A DNA stretch of 64,000 nt from the NCBI RefSeq assembly GCF_001540865.1, contig NC_033641.1, positions 1,184,810 through 1,248,809 on the forward strand. Direction: 5' to 3'. Numbering within the stretch: the first letter of the stretch is position 1; each line of letters opens with the position of its first letter. Positions 1 through 12,623 of this stretch are shown here, piece by piece. Origin of the DNA: Ananas comosus (lineage: Eukaryota > Streptophyta > Magnoliopsida > Poales > Bromeliaceae). A program made the position numbers and the translations under genes. The notes beneath the pieces are model-generated. The model ran no database searches. It was given only the letters and a program-made list of their open reading frames with translations, and had not been told where the DNA came from.

Positions 1-215
1 TTTTAGAGGGGTTAAGCATGCTACAGCTAAATTAGTTCTAGAATCATTGACCCCCGTGAAGCGGTGAGTCAAATGCATGATCATCTGAGCTCCCACTTAT
101 AATTATGTAGAGATCGACCTTGCGACTTCGGTGGGGGGTACGAAGTGGTAATCGTGAAACGTGTTAGCTCCTCACTCTCTAACTTTCCGCTTCCGAACAG
201 CCCCAAAGTTAACTT
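1..215. repeat. 5S-rRNA-like / Cassandra-like retroelement fragment (tentative)
   Basis: Bases 11-60 resemble the middle and 3' part of plant 5S rRNA: a GTTAAGC-TGCT block at 11-22, then an AGTTCTAGAAT block at 34-44 and TGACCCCC-TGAAG at 48-60, in the same order and spacing as in 5S rRNA. It is too diverged, and cut by the window edge, to be a working 5S gene. 5S-derived sequence of this kind is known in LTRs of Cassandra TRIM retrotransposons, so an LTR remnant is the likeliest reading. Confidence 0.35.
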
Positions 216-783
216 ATGTTTGGTATCCATGTTATTTTTATTTTTAATTTAAATGCTAATTCTATATAATTTAATATATCTGCAAATGAATTTTTCTCTC
301 ATTGTTACCATTTACTAGTTTATAATGCACTTTGGCCGAATAACAAACAGCAACTTATTTAAAATAATTTTGGAAACAAAAAAACTTGCTTTAAATTTTT
401 ATTTTGGTTGATAAATATTTCACCTTGAACTATAAGAATTATAAAAAAAATCCACCATCCCCATCTACTCTATTTTATATAAATGTTATATTAAAAAAAA
501 AAATGCAATAATGTCAAATAAGGCCAGGTTTCATATTGTGATCAAAGTTACGTTTGTGATCAAAGTTTCGGGCCCGATACTCACTCATTCATTTGTAACA
601 TGATCAGATGTTTATTCAAGTCGTCGTAGTTGTATTCCTAAGTTCGAAACCTACCCGATGGTAGCTCTAAATGCTCCCTAGCCCGTCAGGCCATCAGCTC
701 GAATCTTAAAGCAAGAGGAACAGTGATGATCTTGTCTCATCTGTGAGGTACATCCCATATTATGATTAGGGCCACCTATTTTA

Positions 784-1217
784 GGATTAATTACATATAG
801 GTCAGGTCCCTACAAATATAGTGAATTATAAATATATCTCTGCAGAGTTCAACTTTTATATGTTGTCCCTGCAAAGGTCCTAATATTTTCAAATATGTCT
901 CTGCTGTTAAAATCCGTTAGAAAAATTTAGTTAATCATAGGTTAAATATTTAACCCTGATTAGTTTATGAGATAACTTGATTTTTTTATCCCTTTTATAT
1001 TGTACTGCTGTGGCTTTTGGAGGAACATATTTGCGATGGCAAAATTGGCATTTCACTTATTTGTTGTTAAAATAGAAATAGTCCTCTAACGGTAACAAAT
1101 CAGAATGACAAATTTGAAAATATTAAAACTTTTGCAGGAAAACAAATAGAAGTTGAACTTTATAGGAATGTATTTGCAATTTACTATTTTTGTAGGGACC
1201 TGTATGCATTTAACCCC
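784..1217. mobile_element. MITE with long terminal inverted repeats
   Basis: The first ~120 bases read almost the same as the reverse complement of the last ~120, sharing blocks such as CAGGTCCCTACAAA, AGTTCAACTT and AATATTTTCAAAT. An 8-bp direct repeat CTATTTTA lies just outside each end (776-783 and 1218-1225) and looks like a target-site duplication, which would suit an hAT-type element. No coding capacity. It lies downstream of the PPR gene. Confidence 0.7.
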
Positions 1218-1606
1218 CTATTTTATTGTACTAGGTGAAATAGTAATCAAGGGGGCAAAATGCTACACTTTAAATCACGAAAGCGGAAATGATATAAAGT
1301 GAGGGTTTAGCTCACTACTACCCAATTTCATATTTGAAGCCACACAAATCAATATGAATTTCATGACCCTTTCTGTCGAAAAAAGAAACACAGAAAAAAT
1401 CTGATCAATTACTTCAGAAACACAGTGATCAAATTTTTGTTTTTGTTTTTCTCTTTCTTTTGGTTAAGTAATTAATCAATGTATTCACAGGATTCTAAAA
1501 TCAAATGAATTAATTGCAACCTTTCTAAATGCTCAGAGTGTTTACAAGGGCTCAGGTGCGATTTTTACATACCTCGCAACCGCGAAATGCAGCTCCGAGA
1601 AGCCTC
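1218..1606. other. PPR gene 3' flank
   Basis: AT-rich sequence between the MITE and the stop codon of the PPR gene. It should hold the 3' UTR and polyadenylation region of that gene, which is transcribed leftwards. I see no other feature. Confidence 0.4.
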
Positions 1607-4252
1607 TCACAAAAGCGCGCCAAAATCGCCGCACGAACATCGACCGCCCTTGAACGTGTGAAGCCTTTTGCTATCTCTGACGACGATTTCTCTGTCGGTC
1701 AATGCCGAGAATAACTTCACCGAAGTGTGGCAGTCCCTGCACATAGTGATGTTCTTAACAACTCGAATCGACGAATGCCGCGACGTGTTTATCAGCCCGA
1801 AGGCAATAGCTAGTCTCTCGCTGTGATGAGTCACTGGAACGAAAGCTTTCTCGCTGTCGTCGTCTTCGTTTTCAGATAACTCGACGCTTTTATACGGCAC
1901 GTAGCCCAATTCTTTAGCTTTGTTCAGTAGATTTTCCAGCAATTCATACATCTCGCCGCTTTGGCGGTGAGACCGATCGTCGGCCCTAAAGAAGTGTACT
2001 TTGTCTTTCACCGTAATCCAGCTTCGGTCCCTGATAAATCCGATCTTCTCGTCTTTCATTAGCTTTCGAACCCTCGATACATCGTGCCATCGCTCCGCCG
2101 ACATGTACATATTGAGCAACAACATGTAAGTCTCAATCCCTCGAGGCTTGAGCTCGAGCAATTTATCCGCGGCATAGAACCCCAATTCCGTATTCCCGTG
2201 GCTCCGACACCCGGCAATTAGGATGGACCAAATGATCTCGTTGGGCTCGAAGTTCATCCTCTTTACGAAATCGAACGCGTCTTCCAATCGACCCAACCTC
2301 ACGAACATGTCGACCATGCACGCATAATGGTCCATGACGGGCTCGATTCCGTACTCACTCTGCATCATGTTGAAGTAGTACTCAGCCTCGTCGACCAACC
2401 CCGCGTGGCTACATGCGGAAAGGACACCGACGAAGGTGACTTGGTTCGGCCTAACGCCAGCTAATCTCATGTCCTCGAAGAGCTGAATCGCCTCTCTGGA
2501 CCGACCGTGTTGAGAGTAAGCGGTTAGCATCGAAGTCCACGATATAAGAGTCCTTGTACGCATCTCGACGAACGCTTTCGCGGCCTTTTCAATGCACCCG
2601 CATTTGGTGTACATGTTCACCAATGCACTACTAACAACAACATCGGACAAAAATCCGGTTTTTATAGATTGAGCATGGATTTGCTCGCCCTGAGTTAGCG
2701 CTACGAGACCGCTGCAAACAGTTAAGATGCTCGAGAAAGTGAACAAGTCGGGTTTCATACCAGCACGGTTCATTTTCAATAACATTTTGAAGGCCTCGAT
2801 TCCGCTAGAGTGAGCCGCCACGTCGTCCCTCGCGGAAGAGATCATCTGGGCATGTCCCGCGATCATCGCGTTCCACGTGATCACGCTTACGCTCTCGATT
2901 CCATCGAACAGCCTCCTCGCCTCATCAATCTCCCCGCACTTTAAGTACAAATACATGACCGAATTTTTCACTGGAATGTTCGATTCGCACCCGAATTTGA
3001 CGCAAAACGCATGAACTTGCTTCCCGAGATCGAGATCATGAACGACGCAGCACAAGCTGAGCGCGCTCGTCAGCGTGAACTCATTCGGCTCCACATCTTC
3101 CAAAAGCATGTCGACAAACAATCTCAAGCCCCGCTCCGCATCGCCATTGTCGCCGCACGCGGATATGATCGTCGTCCACGAGATCACATTCTTATCCGGG
3201 ATCCGCTCAAAGGCCTTCATAGCCGAATCCAAGCTACCGGATTTCGAATACAAGCTACAAAGAGAGTTCCCCGTACTCGTGTTCGACTCAACACCGTACT
3301 TTATAACATACCCGTGAATCTGTTTCCCGAGCTCGTTAGCATATAAAGCGCAACAGGCACTCAGAACGGCTCCCAGCGTAAAACTCGTAGGATAAAAACC
3401 CGAGTCTATCAACCGAATAAACACTTCGACCGCGGACTCCGGTTGCGAGTTACGAACATATCCGGTGATAAGAGCGGTCCAAGTAACGACGTTTCTCCTC
3501 GGCACTTTATCGAACACCTTGCGGGCATGATCCGTCGACCCGCATTTCGCGTACGCGTCGACGAGAGAGGTTGAAATGAAGAGATCTTGGAGTGTTCCGG
3601 TTTTTACGATGTGGGCATGGACGATTTCGGCCTCCGAGAGCGAGCTTTTATCGACGCATCGCTGCAGGAGGGGGACGTAGAGGGATGATTCGATGCGGGT
3701 GCCGTCTTTTAGGATGTCGAGCGCTTCTCGGAGGTCGAAAAGCGGCTGCGAAGGCGCTTCAGAGGCGGTTTCTTGAGCTGCTGAAGAAGAAGGGCTTCTC
3801 TGGCAGGAAAAGCTCTGAAAAACAGCAGAACAGCTAATTAATAGGCTGGTATAAGAACTACTTTTGCATTTACTCTAACAAATTAAAAAACTATAAATTT
3901 TGTTAAATCAAACAGTAACTTCATCATGTTCTACCTAAGAACTCAAATTAAATGATTCAGAGTCCTATGCCAATGAAAAAATAATAACAATAAACAAATT
4001 TTTCGATCTCTAGTCGAATTAATGGAAATTAATCAGAGCAAACTAATGGCCTATAGTTGAGAGTTGTCACTACACTTTGTTCTTGTTTCTTTTTATTGCT
4101 GGGATAAGATAACTACTTATTCAGGTAGAATAAACAGGGATAACCTTCTCAAGGGAGAGGGAGGAGGGAGGAAGCTTCTTGGTGTCGGAGTCGAGCTTGT
4201 GGAGAGTGGCGGCGCCGCCGCCGACGGCGAGAGAAGGGAGAGAAGAAGCCAT
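1607..4252 (-). CDS. DYW-class pentatricopeptide repeat protein
   Basis: Two exons: 4252-4145 and 3814-1607, joined in phase 0, giving 771 residues. PPR proteins bind organelle RNA; members with a DYW domain usually carry out C-to-U editing in plastids or mitochondria. The short Ser/Leu-rich first exon (36 aa) suits an organelle targeting peptide. From about residue 75 come repeated helical PPR units of the PLS type, with the recurring pattern of N-V-(V/I)-x-W-T and Y-x-K-C-G. An E-type region follows, then a DYW deaminase domain with the zinc-ligand motifs HSE at 700-702 and CRDCH at 729-733 and a late CSC at 762-764. The usual Asp-Tyr-Trp end is replaced by DFGALL. A GTG at 3517 is only an internal codon: the reading frame continues upstream to a good acceptor at 3815. 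The gene family is certain; the individual orthologue and RNA target are not. Confidence 0.93.
3815..4144 (-). other. Only intron of the PPR gene
   Basis: 330-base AT-rich intron with donor GTTATC at 4144 and a pyrimidine-rich acceptor ending TTTTTCAG at 3815. Without splicing the first exon runs into a stop after a few codons, so the intron is needed for the full protein. Confidence 0.85.
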
Positions 4253-5357
4253 TAATGAACAAACAAAAGAAAAGAACAAGAACAAGAACAAGAAGAGGGA
4301 AGTGTGAGAGTGATCATCATAAGATTCATATGTTCATTCACTCTCTCTCTCTATCTATCTATCGATCTATCTATCTTTTTTAGGGTTCTTATAAATTGAT
4401 TGAGTTTTTCTTTTTTCTTTGTTTTTTTAACATTTTTGCTTGTGGTGGGGAGGGGATTGAAGGGAAAGGGAAGGGGATAAGGAGCTTCTTTTATTTGCTT
4501 CTTGGTGTGTGGAGGGAAGGGTGGGTGGGGGAAAGAGGTGGTTTACAGCAGTTACATGATGGAGGGTAAATTGGGTAATTTGCTGGACTTTCTAATTTAT
4601 CTGAAGATTAATATTGAAAATATTTTTTTTACATTCCAATCTATTTCAACTATATCTTTAAATTTTGTTAATAAATTATTAGCAATGATTATCATCTCTA
4701 TAAAATTACTGTTTACCCTTTTAAATATATCCTTCTACTATCACGAACTTTTTTTATTTGTCCTTAAGTTAGGAGCACAAAAAGTATTTCGATTTTTAGT
4801 CTTTTCAAATATACCCTTCTATCATCACCAACATTTCTTATTTGTCCTTAAGTTACGGATAAAAAAAGTATTTTAATTTTTTTTAACTCCGGTAGATATT
4901 TAATCATGTTTAACCTAAGTTAACTCAACAAGTGGTAATATTTTGGAATAATAAAAGAACATATGAGAAATATATTAGAAAAAAAAAATAAGGATAAATA
5001 AAATATTTTGATATTATACCCATAATTCATCCGTACATCCAAAAAGAGGCGTTGATATTATACCCACCGTTCTAGAGTTGATAACATTTTAAATAATTTT
5101 TAGTAAATATAAAGAAAAATATAACAAGTAGAGTATTAATGATTTTGGATGAAATGAGTGTAAAATATACAACCCACTTTAAAATATACCCGTAGCATTA
5201 CTCAAGTTTTTTTTTTGTGTTTTTTTATAGTTTAGGCCCCTCAAAACTATTTATTGCACATTACAGAAATAACCGTATTTAGTAGAGGGCAAACTACATA
5301 TTTTACGTGAATATGGTAAATAATTTATTGTATTCACATAAATAGTATTCAAACACG
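4253..5357. other. Intergenic: PPR 5' flank and AT-rich repeats
   Basis: Upstream (to the right) of the PPR start are purine-rich leader sequence and a tetranucleotide tract (TCTA/ATCT, about 4340-4375). At 4720-4870 a roughly 90-bp AT-rich unit with the shared phrase TTATTTGTCCTTAAGTTA occurs twice in tandem. I see no coding sequence in the rest. Confidence 0.5.
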
Positions 5358-5610
5358 ATTATTCAATCTTTCAATTTGTTTGATTTGAGTCAATTAACGG
5401 CACTTCAACTTCAAAATTTAAATGCACGTTTACATTTACAGATTCAGTTAATATATTTCATACAATTCTCACAACTATAAATTTAATAAAATAAATAATT
5501 AGTTTAAATTTTAAAGTCAAAATGCCGTTGATTGACTCAAATCAACCAAATCGAAAGGTTGGATAGTTAAATCAAAATTTTGAAAAGTTGGATAGTTAAT
5601 TCAAAATGAT
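5358..5610. mobile_element. MITE, family A copy 1
   Basis: An AT-rich fold-back element. TTTGATTTGAGTCAATTAACGGCA near the left end is mirrored by TGCCGTTGATTGACTCAAATCAA near the right end. Related copies with the same GATTTGAGTC core and similar size lie near 12745-13005, 56345-56575 and 58250-58415. Non-coding and without a transposase. Confidence 0.6.
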
Positions 5611-5889
5611 CCATAGTTCAGATAAATTCTATACAATATTTACACGAATAAAAGAGACCAGCTAAATAGGTGGGCGCGCGCGGACAAACACTAGATGAGA
5701 GGTAAAACTCAAAACATTCTTTAACTCTCATTACAACAAGGAAATTGGGGGAAGCAGTTACAAAACTAAACACCCATCAAAATATTTTAGTTGAGTACCA
5801 CATACATGGATCTTCGCGAGAAGCGACGAAAAGCATAGAATAGTTTCTGAGGCTGAATGCTTCTGGGAGTTGCAACAAACATATTTTGC

Positions 5890-7645
5890 TTACTTTGAGT
5901 GGAGCTCGGATTGCATCTCGCGGACGAGTATCTCCTCGATAGCATCTACAAACCGCACGAGATGGAGCCTTGTTTGTAGGTCCAACGAGTTCGACAGCTC
6001 CTATAATAATAACAATGGATATATAACTAGAGAGGATGTATTTTATACTAGATTAAGGCCTATTTAGCGTAGCTGCTTCTCAACTCGAAAAAACAGCAGT
6101 TAAGTGTTCGGCAAACAAAAATATTTCAAGCTTCCGCTGTGTGGGAGTAGTAAGTTAAAATCCTTTCGTTTTTTTCGTTTAGGTTCCTAATTCCTACCTC
6201 AATTAAACACCATATTTCAGGGCCCTATGAATTATTCCAACATGCACAAAGCTATTCATAGGGGGCAGTCTAGCAGAGTATAGTTAAGATACTCTGCCAG
6301 ACTGCCATTGCAAATAAGATACTGTTTTCTGAGCCTTCTGTTAAAAATGGTCTTTATCTCCGACAAGTGTTACTTACCTTGACCTTGCAGAGGAAACTCA
6401 AAGATATGCTTTTTGACTGCTTGTCCGAGCTTTTGATTGAGATTAATTTCAGACCAGAAGATGATAGTGGCCAGTCAAGAGATATCTTGATGAAGGCGTC
6501 GATTCCCCCCACCAGGTGGGCTGTAACAGTCTCATCTCTGTCCGAGTACTCAAAAGAGTGTCTGCAACAGGAAATGTGTGCTTTGAAATGAAGATATAAA
6601 GGTATTAAAAAAAAAAAAACATTTTCATTAAGTAGCAGAAGTTTAATCACTGCCATCTGATGCATTTGAAATCTACGCTTTAAATGAACCAACATAATTT
6701 TTAAGAAGCTTGTTCTCATTCAAATCAGCTCAGACTTTACCGAGCAATTCTTTTAGAAAAATCATAACTACACGAAGGTTAATCTATAAAATTAATCCCT
6801 AGGATTTTTCAATTTCTAATTTGAGAACCAAGTATATGGTAAGGCACTAAGAGCGGCTACTTTTGATTTCTCAATTATAGATAGACATTTGTACCATGGA
6901 AGTCCTAAATCCATAACGAGAAATATTTAGCATTCATTATGGAAACTGCGGAAAAGAATCACCTTGATTTGTTTGCATCCTTCACCAGCAAGCGTCTTAA
7001 ATTACACAAAAGAATACGATGTTGAACTTGTCTAACAAACCATCCCAAGGAGGAGGTAATCGAAGAGATGAAATCTCTGCAAGATATTTAAAAAAAAAAA
7101 TTGAAGAGCAACCTTGAACTAAAATTGGAATACATCGTAGTAGAAAAGTAATTAAAGCATTTATTAGTAAAGGTGATGGGGTATGTGCGAAACAAAAACT
7201 GAGGCACATTGTCGTGAATTGTATATGACTGAGTTTCTTCACGAAGTATGCATACGAATTTCGGCCTACTACGTGCCGACAAAATCATTTGATTGCCAAG
7301 TATCCAAATAAACAAGAAGAGAAAACCCATGGTGTTAGAATTGTGCTTAGTGCATATTCACCCGAAAGTCCCCGAACGTAAAGAAGTGAAAAATCACGAG
7401 TACATGAATCATGCCTGGCAAAAGAAACAGATGTATAGAAAACATGAGTTTTTTTTTACTTATGAACATGACACGATAGTCAAAGGTGATAACTGGTTGC
7501 CTAGACAATACTTTCTTGGCTTCTAGTGGCCTCTAGGTGTTTTGTAATAGTTGATGTGATGCTTGAAGATGTGCCTTGCACTTCCAGCAAAAAAGGAAAA
7601 AAAAAAAAGGGAAAAATAAATAAACTGTATTACATAGAAGTTGTG

Positions 7646-7707
<62 letters not shown>

Positions 7708-10700
7708 GCAATGATACAAAAGGAGGCAAAAGGCATCCAATTATAAAGATGCACAAAGTGGAAGCAAGTTATGACTTATGAGTCTACATCTATGTAACCA
7801 TGCTAAGTATGCTCAAGGAATTAAACAAATTACAGTTCCTTCATACAGCAAACTATGAGAAATAAGCAAAGAAAAACTAATTAATATACCTGGAGGATTT
7901 GACCATATCAATCAGCCCTTCTATATATACATCATCAGGGAAAATCTGAATAAGACAAAAGTTAAAACACAGTAAATTGGAACTAATTACCATACAGTTG
8001 AAAACAATAAACTAAAACAAGCAACGGCGAAAAATTATGAAAGAGGAGTGTCAATGTTTCTTTTAGAGATTTGGTCATTATATTTCAAGAAAAAAAAGAG
8101 GAGTTGACTTTGGATCAGAATAGAACATGAGATTTGTTAACATGCACAAAAAAATGTATAACATTACCTCCACACTCTTCAGCTCCATGGTCTGGTCCAT
8201 AACTTCTATAAGCAACTCATGATCTGATATACATGGTTCTATGGCACAATCCAACTTGCGCCCAAGAACCAAGCCATCAGAGGTGGGTATAGACATCTTC
8301 ACAAACAGCCTGATGCAATTATGTTCAAATTCTATGATCTTGACTTCAGATAACATATACTCAACTTGTCCTATTGCTTCAACCCTGAAATAGATAAAAG
8401 AGAAGAGACAAGTGTCTCAGAAGAAGTTTATTTTTCTTAGGTAGTAGTAGAACCAAAAAAATCATAATGACAACGAGACAGAGAAAACGCATCAAGAAGA
8501 TGAGTGTTCTGATGGCAGCATTCATCCAATTCTTTAGGAAAGAGAGACAGTAAATTTGCTCAGATACAAGCAATATACTACTGGTTGGCAATTTAAGTTT
8601 AATAAAGTATCACAGGCAACAAAAGTATGTGAGAATCAAAACGCTATGTTGGGCAGTATTGACATTTGACAGTTATAAGGATCAAATACAGTCGGTCAGA
8701 TTACATATGTATTATGATGATTTTCATCCCATGATCAGTGATCTTAAACATACCATTTCATAAACCATCTGAAAATATTCAAGATTTTCCATTAACCACA
8801 CTTGCAAAGTTAGCTACTTTCATGCATGCATGCTGCTGTACAATTTAGAAACCACATGTATGCTCTTTGAAATTTTCTTCCGAATCTCAAGATTTTCCTG
8901 CTATACCCCAGCAAAATTAGCTATTTGCATAGAGAACGCATTCAACAATACATATATGTCCTTCCTAGTTTCAATTTCTTACAAGAATACTCTTATCTTG
9001 AATAGGCTGGGTCATCCAATCCATGAAAGGGTTGCTTGGTTAAGGTCTCCTGCAGAGGGGCATTTAAGTAGGAAAAAGCAAAATTCTCATGCAGTGTATG
9101 TGAAAGTTCAGTTTTGCAGAAAATGTGCATAATGAGAATTTAACGGCTCATATGAAAATCTGTATTTAAAAAGGCTATGATAAAATAGATAATTCCATAG
9201 GATATATGCAATTCTTAATTAATTAACAGTCCAAAGCAAAGCATGTAAATATTGCATCATGATCAATGATCTTTTACTTCACCACTAAAATAAAAAGTGC
9301 ATTTCTATCATTATTAGAGTTATGAAAGCAAACTGGGCGAAAAGAGCCTAGATTTTATGTACTCAATATAGATGCGAAAATCAAAGTGAATTAATCATTT
9401 TAATGTTAGGAAATTCATGCTTCTTTCTAATGCTTAAAGCAACAAAAGGCACAAGAGGATATAACATACTTCAACCCTGAATTTTGAAGGCTACCTTTTC
9501 AAGGCATAATCAAGACTCTGCAAAACATTGACATTCGATTTACTCTTCTCAATTTGCTGATCAAGCTCCAATGCCTGTAAATTTGTGAATAACTAAACAT
9601 TTTTCACAACCACAACATGCATAAACTGAAAGACCTGAGAAAAGAACATATTTTGAAACCATAAGATAGTAAATTAGGAGTTGATTAAGGTACAGGAAAA
9701 GGGAGTCCAACAAGATAACAAAAGTAGTGCAGCAGCACCAGCACAAGGTGGCGGCGAACGAAGATAGTAACTGATTTCCTTCGCATCAAGGAAGGTTAAC
9801 AAGGGCACAAATAGAGAGCCACATGGCACATTAGTCAATCGGAGGCACACTTCAAAGTCAATTGGGCCATTATGTCCAGTTTAAGTTCAGTCTAAGTTCA
9901 TTCTGATCTTCTTTTGCTGATTTGGTTGAATTGGGTTAATGGGTTTAATATAAGTCCATTTAGATGCAAATCCTATTAGAATTAGAAAAATGAAGGAATT
10001 CATTTTGTTTCTAGAACTTATTATAATTTTATTCAGATAAGATTTTGGTTTACAAACTTTAATTTTAAACACCGAGGAGGTTAGATTTAAATAAAGTCCT
10101 ATGGGCAGGCTGTATTCATAGATTTGGCTGATAAAGGTTTTGAGATTAGGGTGTAAGCAAGCTCCCTTTTCCTCTCTCCTCCCCAACCATCCCTCCCCAT
10201 CTCTTCAATAATTCAACCATAGTGGCCTACCTTTCCCACTAATTTCTACCCGGACAAGCCCTCATATCGTAACACCTACCACTTCCCCTTCTCTTCTATT
10301 CTTCTTTTTTCTTACCCATCTTATGATCTTTAAGGCTTCTACATGCAAATGTCCTGCATCACTTAATTGATCCAAAAAGTTTGTTTTTTTTTTCCCCTCT
10401 CCTTGAACTCTCTCTAGATGAAGGGAAAACTATATCCCGTTTTTTAACCCTTGCGCATTCAAGCGCAAAATTGTTCTGTAGTACTTATCTGAGAAAAGAG
10501 TTCTAGTAAGAAGGCAAAAAACAAATGCTAAATCAGAATATATATATCTGCAAAGAAATGGCACCTCAAACTTGTAATCCAATATATATATATACATATA
10601 TATATAGATGTATGTATGTATATATATCTGCAAAGAAATGGCACCTCAAACTTGTAATCCAATATATATATATACATATATATATAGATGTATGTATGTA

Positions 10701-12535
10701 TATATATCTGCAAAGAAATGGCACCTCAAATTTGTAATCCACTTGACTTTCGCACAAATCACCTGGAACTAATCTGCCATCAGGGAGACCAGATTGCAAT
10801 GAGCCCAGAGCCTACAAGTTCATAAAAGAGTCGTAAATGCCACCATCTTACAATGAAATTACCACAGAAAAAGGAAGACATTAATGCAAGCCTGAAGCAA
10901 CATATTCTAATATATTAACAAAAGTAATTCTGTCCATCCCCAAAAAATATAAATGCCAAATGGACAATTGGTAAGAAAACAAAACGGTGAACATCCGCAA
11001 GCAGGCTTGAGAAGTTCAAAGTACTCTTTAGGACTATAAAAGAAAAGCAGAAAGAAAACAAGTTGATTTTGATCCACAGATCCATTAAGAAGCTGTACTG
11101 CATCCAGCACCCGAACAGCTCAATAGATATTACTAATTTCAATCTAACATCTAGCAACATATAGATGTCTCTCAGCATGACTGCAAGGTATCACTCCAGA
11201 GAGACAAGACAATTAAAACTTCTCAAAGAACAAATTGTGTTTTAGATGTTGCATGCAACATAGCGTGAAGCAACAGATAGTTGAAGTATTCCGTCACTAA
11301 CTTGTGATCTTGTCATGGGAACCTAAATTTCTTCAAATGTGACAAGAAGTTGGCACTTTTTTATTGTATTACTAAGTATCATATGCTACTGTAAGATTTG
11401 TATCTTTCTAATGACCAGAACTCACACAACAAGAAGAAATAACCATGTCTAGCATAGAAAATGGAGGAAGTGTACTCAGCTAACCAAGTTTAAGTTAATA
11501 AATTTAGCGCGATCAGAATGACAAACTGACCCCCGAGTCAATGAACTTCAGAGAGCACGCCAATGCTTCAAGGTCACCATCCAATTGGGCTAAATCTGTA
11601 CAAAAAAGCCAGTGATAAGAGAAATGCCAAGAAGAACAGGGGATATAACACAGAAGAGAACTGTTATTACCTCTATCAGCCATGTCTGTGAGACCACTAA
11701 TCTCAGCTGAGATTTTCGAGTTTTCTTCTTCCACTGAGCTGATCTCCTTCTTCATTCGCTCCACATATGCATCTGCAAAAAAAAAATGTAGATAATTTGA
11801 ACTTAACTTAGAAAGAAGGCAAAACAAGCTAGCTTTTTTTCTGTCATTTTTTTTACAAATACACATACAAATATGCTATCTTCTGCATTATTTGCGCCAA
11901 ATTAGTAAACTTAGTTATAGAAAAGAAATAATTGGAGAAAATACTAAAAAGTACAGATTTCTAGAAGAAAAGGTTATCAATTTTAGATAAGAAATGATAA
12001 ATTAGTAATCAAAAGCGTTTCATCATTCACACTAATTACATGCACTGGATCGAAAAAAAAAAATTAAAGAAGTTGAGTGTTTCAGTAGCTCACAAAGAAC
12101 TCACCTAAATCTCCACTTCCGAGAGCGGCAATATCCGAATTCTCCGACTCTATTTGCTTGATTTTTGCCTAAGAATCGATCAATAGTTCGAAATTAACTT
12201 CAAAATCCTCATGGGGAAAAGGGCAATGACTACGGAAATGGATTTCACAAGAGAATCGCATCAAACATGTTACCTGGAACTCAAATGCGCACGCTTCCAA
12301 CGACTTGCCGAGCTCCGAACTCGACGAATCGCAGGATCCAACGCCATGGATTCGCCTCTGCGAGAGCTCTTCGAATCGGCTTTGGAAACCAGAGACAACG
12401 GAGTGAGAGAGTGGGGCAAGGTAAGAGGCTTGAGGAGGAAATGGAGAGATCGTACCTTCGAATCGCCCCCAAATCGATGGGGTCGGCATCGAAACCCTCA
12501 GCCGGTGTAAGGGTTAGGGTTAGGGTTTCCGCCAT
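5890..12535 (-). CDS. Conserved coiled-coil protein of unknown function
   Basis: Twelve exons, all phases matching: 12535-12456, 12379-12274, 12168-12105, 11772-11671, 11595-11531, 10811-10725, 9574-9495, 8384-8168, 7945-7890, 7076-6963, 6561-6378, 6000-5890. The protein is 421 residues. Residues about 45-130 are rich in Glu/Lys/Ser/Leu with heptad spacing and should form a coiled coil, with a second helical stretch near 165-200. The C-terminal half has a beta-strand-like pattern (for example FIKISLDWPLSSS and KSISLSFLCKVK) ending in an acidic helix that includes the motif VDAIEEILVREM. Coiled coil plus compact C-terminal domain recalls RWD-type kinetochore proteins, but that is only an impression and I give no function. 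No signal peptide or membrane segment is visible. Introns carry repeats, including an 80-bp minisatellite at exon 6 and a (TA)n tract. Confidence 0.85.
7651..7704. repeat. (TA)n microsatellite
   Basis: An uninterrupted AT dinucleotide run of about 54 bases inside an intron of the coiled-coil gene. Such runs in this window often border MITEs, but no inverted-repeat element is evident next to this one. Confidence 0.9.
9575..10724 (-). other. Large intron 6 of the coiled-coil gene
   Basis: This 1.15-kb intron contains a pyrimidine-rich block near 10160-10320 and the 80-bp minisatellite at its 5' (right) end. The stretch 9830-10150 looks like inserted repetitive sequence, but I found neither terminal repeats nor coding similarity. 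Confidence 0.45.
10541..10741. repeat. 80-bp tandem repeat spanning the exon 6 / intron 6 junction
   Basis: A unit with exact 80-base spacing occurs about 2.5 times. The phrase CAAAGAAATGGCACCTCAAA starts at 10551, 10631 and 10711. On the minus strand each copy carries the end of exon 6, its donor GAG|GTGCCA and a following TTTCTTTGCAG, separated by (TA)n-rich spacer. The right-hand copy is the real exon end; the other two sit inside the intron. Confidence 0.9.
12511..12528. repeat. Telomere-like repeat inside the coiled-coil start region
   Basis: GGGTTAGGGTTAGGGTTT lies directly at the start codon of the coiled-coil gene. On the coding strand it reads AAACCCTAACCC and encodes the Thr-Leu run right after the initiator Met-Ala-Glu. 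It matches the plant telomere unit and the telo-box promoter motif. Confidence 0.8.
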
Positions 12536-12541
12536 GACCGT

Positions 12542-12592
12542 TTGCTCGCCGAGCTCGCTCTCCCCCTCTCTCTCTCTCTCTCTCTCTCCCGC
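12542..12592 (-). promoter_or_regulatory. GA-rich 5' leader of the coiled-coil gene
   Basis: A (CT)n run on the plus strand, (GA)n on the coding strand, lies 30-50 bases upstream of the start codon. Similar GA/CT leaders precede the METTL13, TBC and de-epoxidase genes here, so it probably lies in the 5' UTR or core promoter. Confidence 0.5.
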
Positions 12593-12623
12593 GTATGGTT
12601 TCAAATACTAAAAAAAAAAAGTC

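Noticed and set aside
10541..10741. CRISPR-like array
   Set aside because: Regular 80-bp spacing, but the units are identical throughout, there are no unique spacers, and the setting is a plant intron.
10430..10799. Several Tyr/Ile-rich frames on both strands
   Set aside because: They run through the (TA)n-rich 80-bp minisatellite and have no coding character apart from the true exon 6 end.
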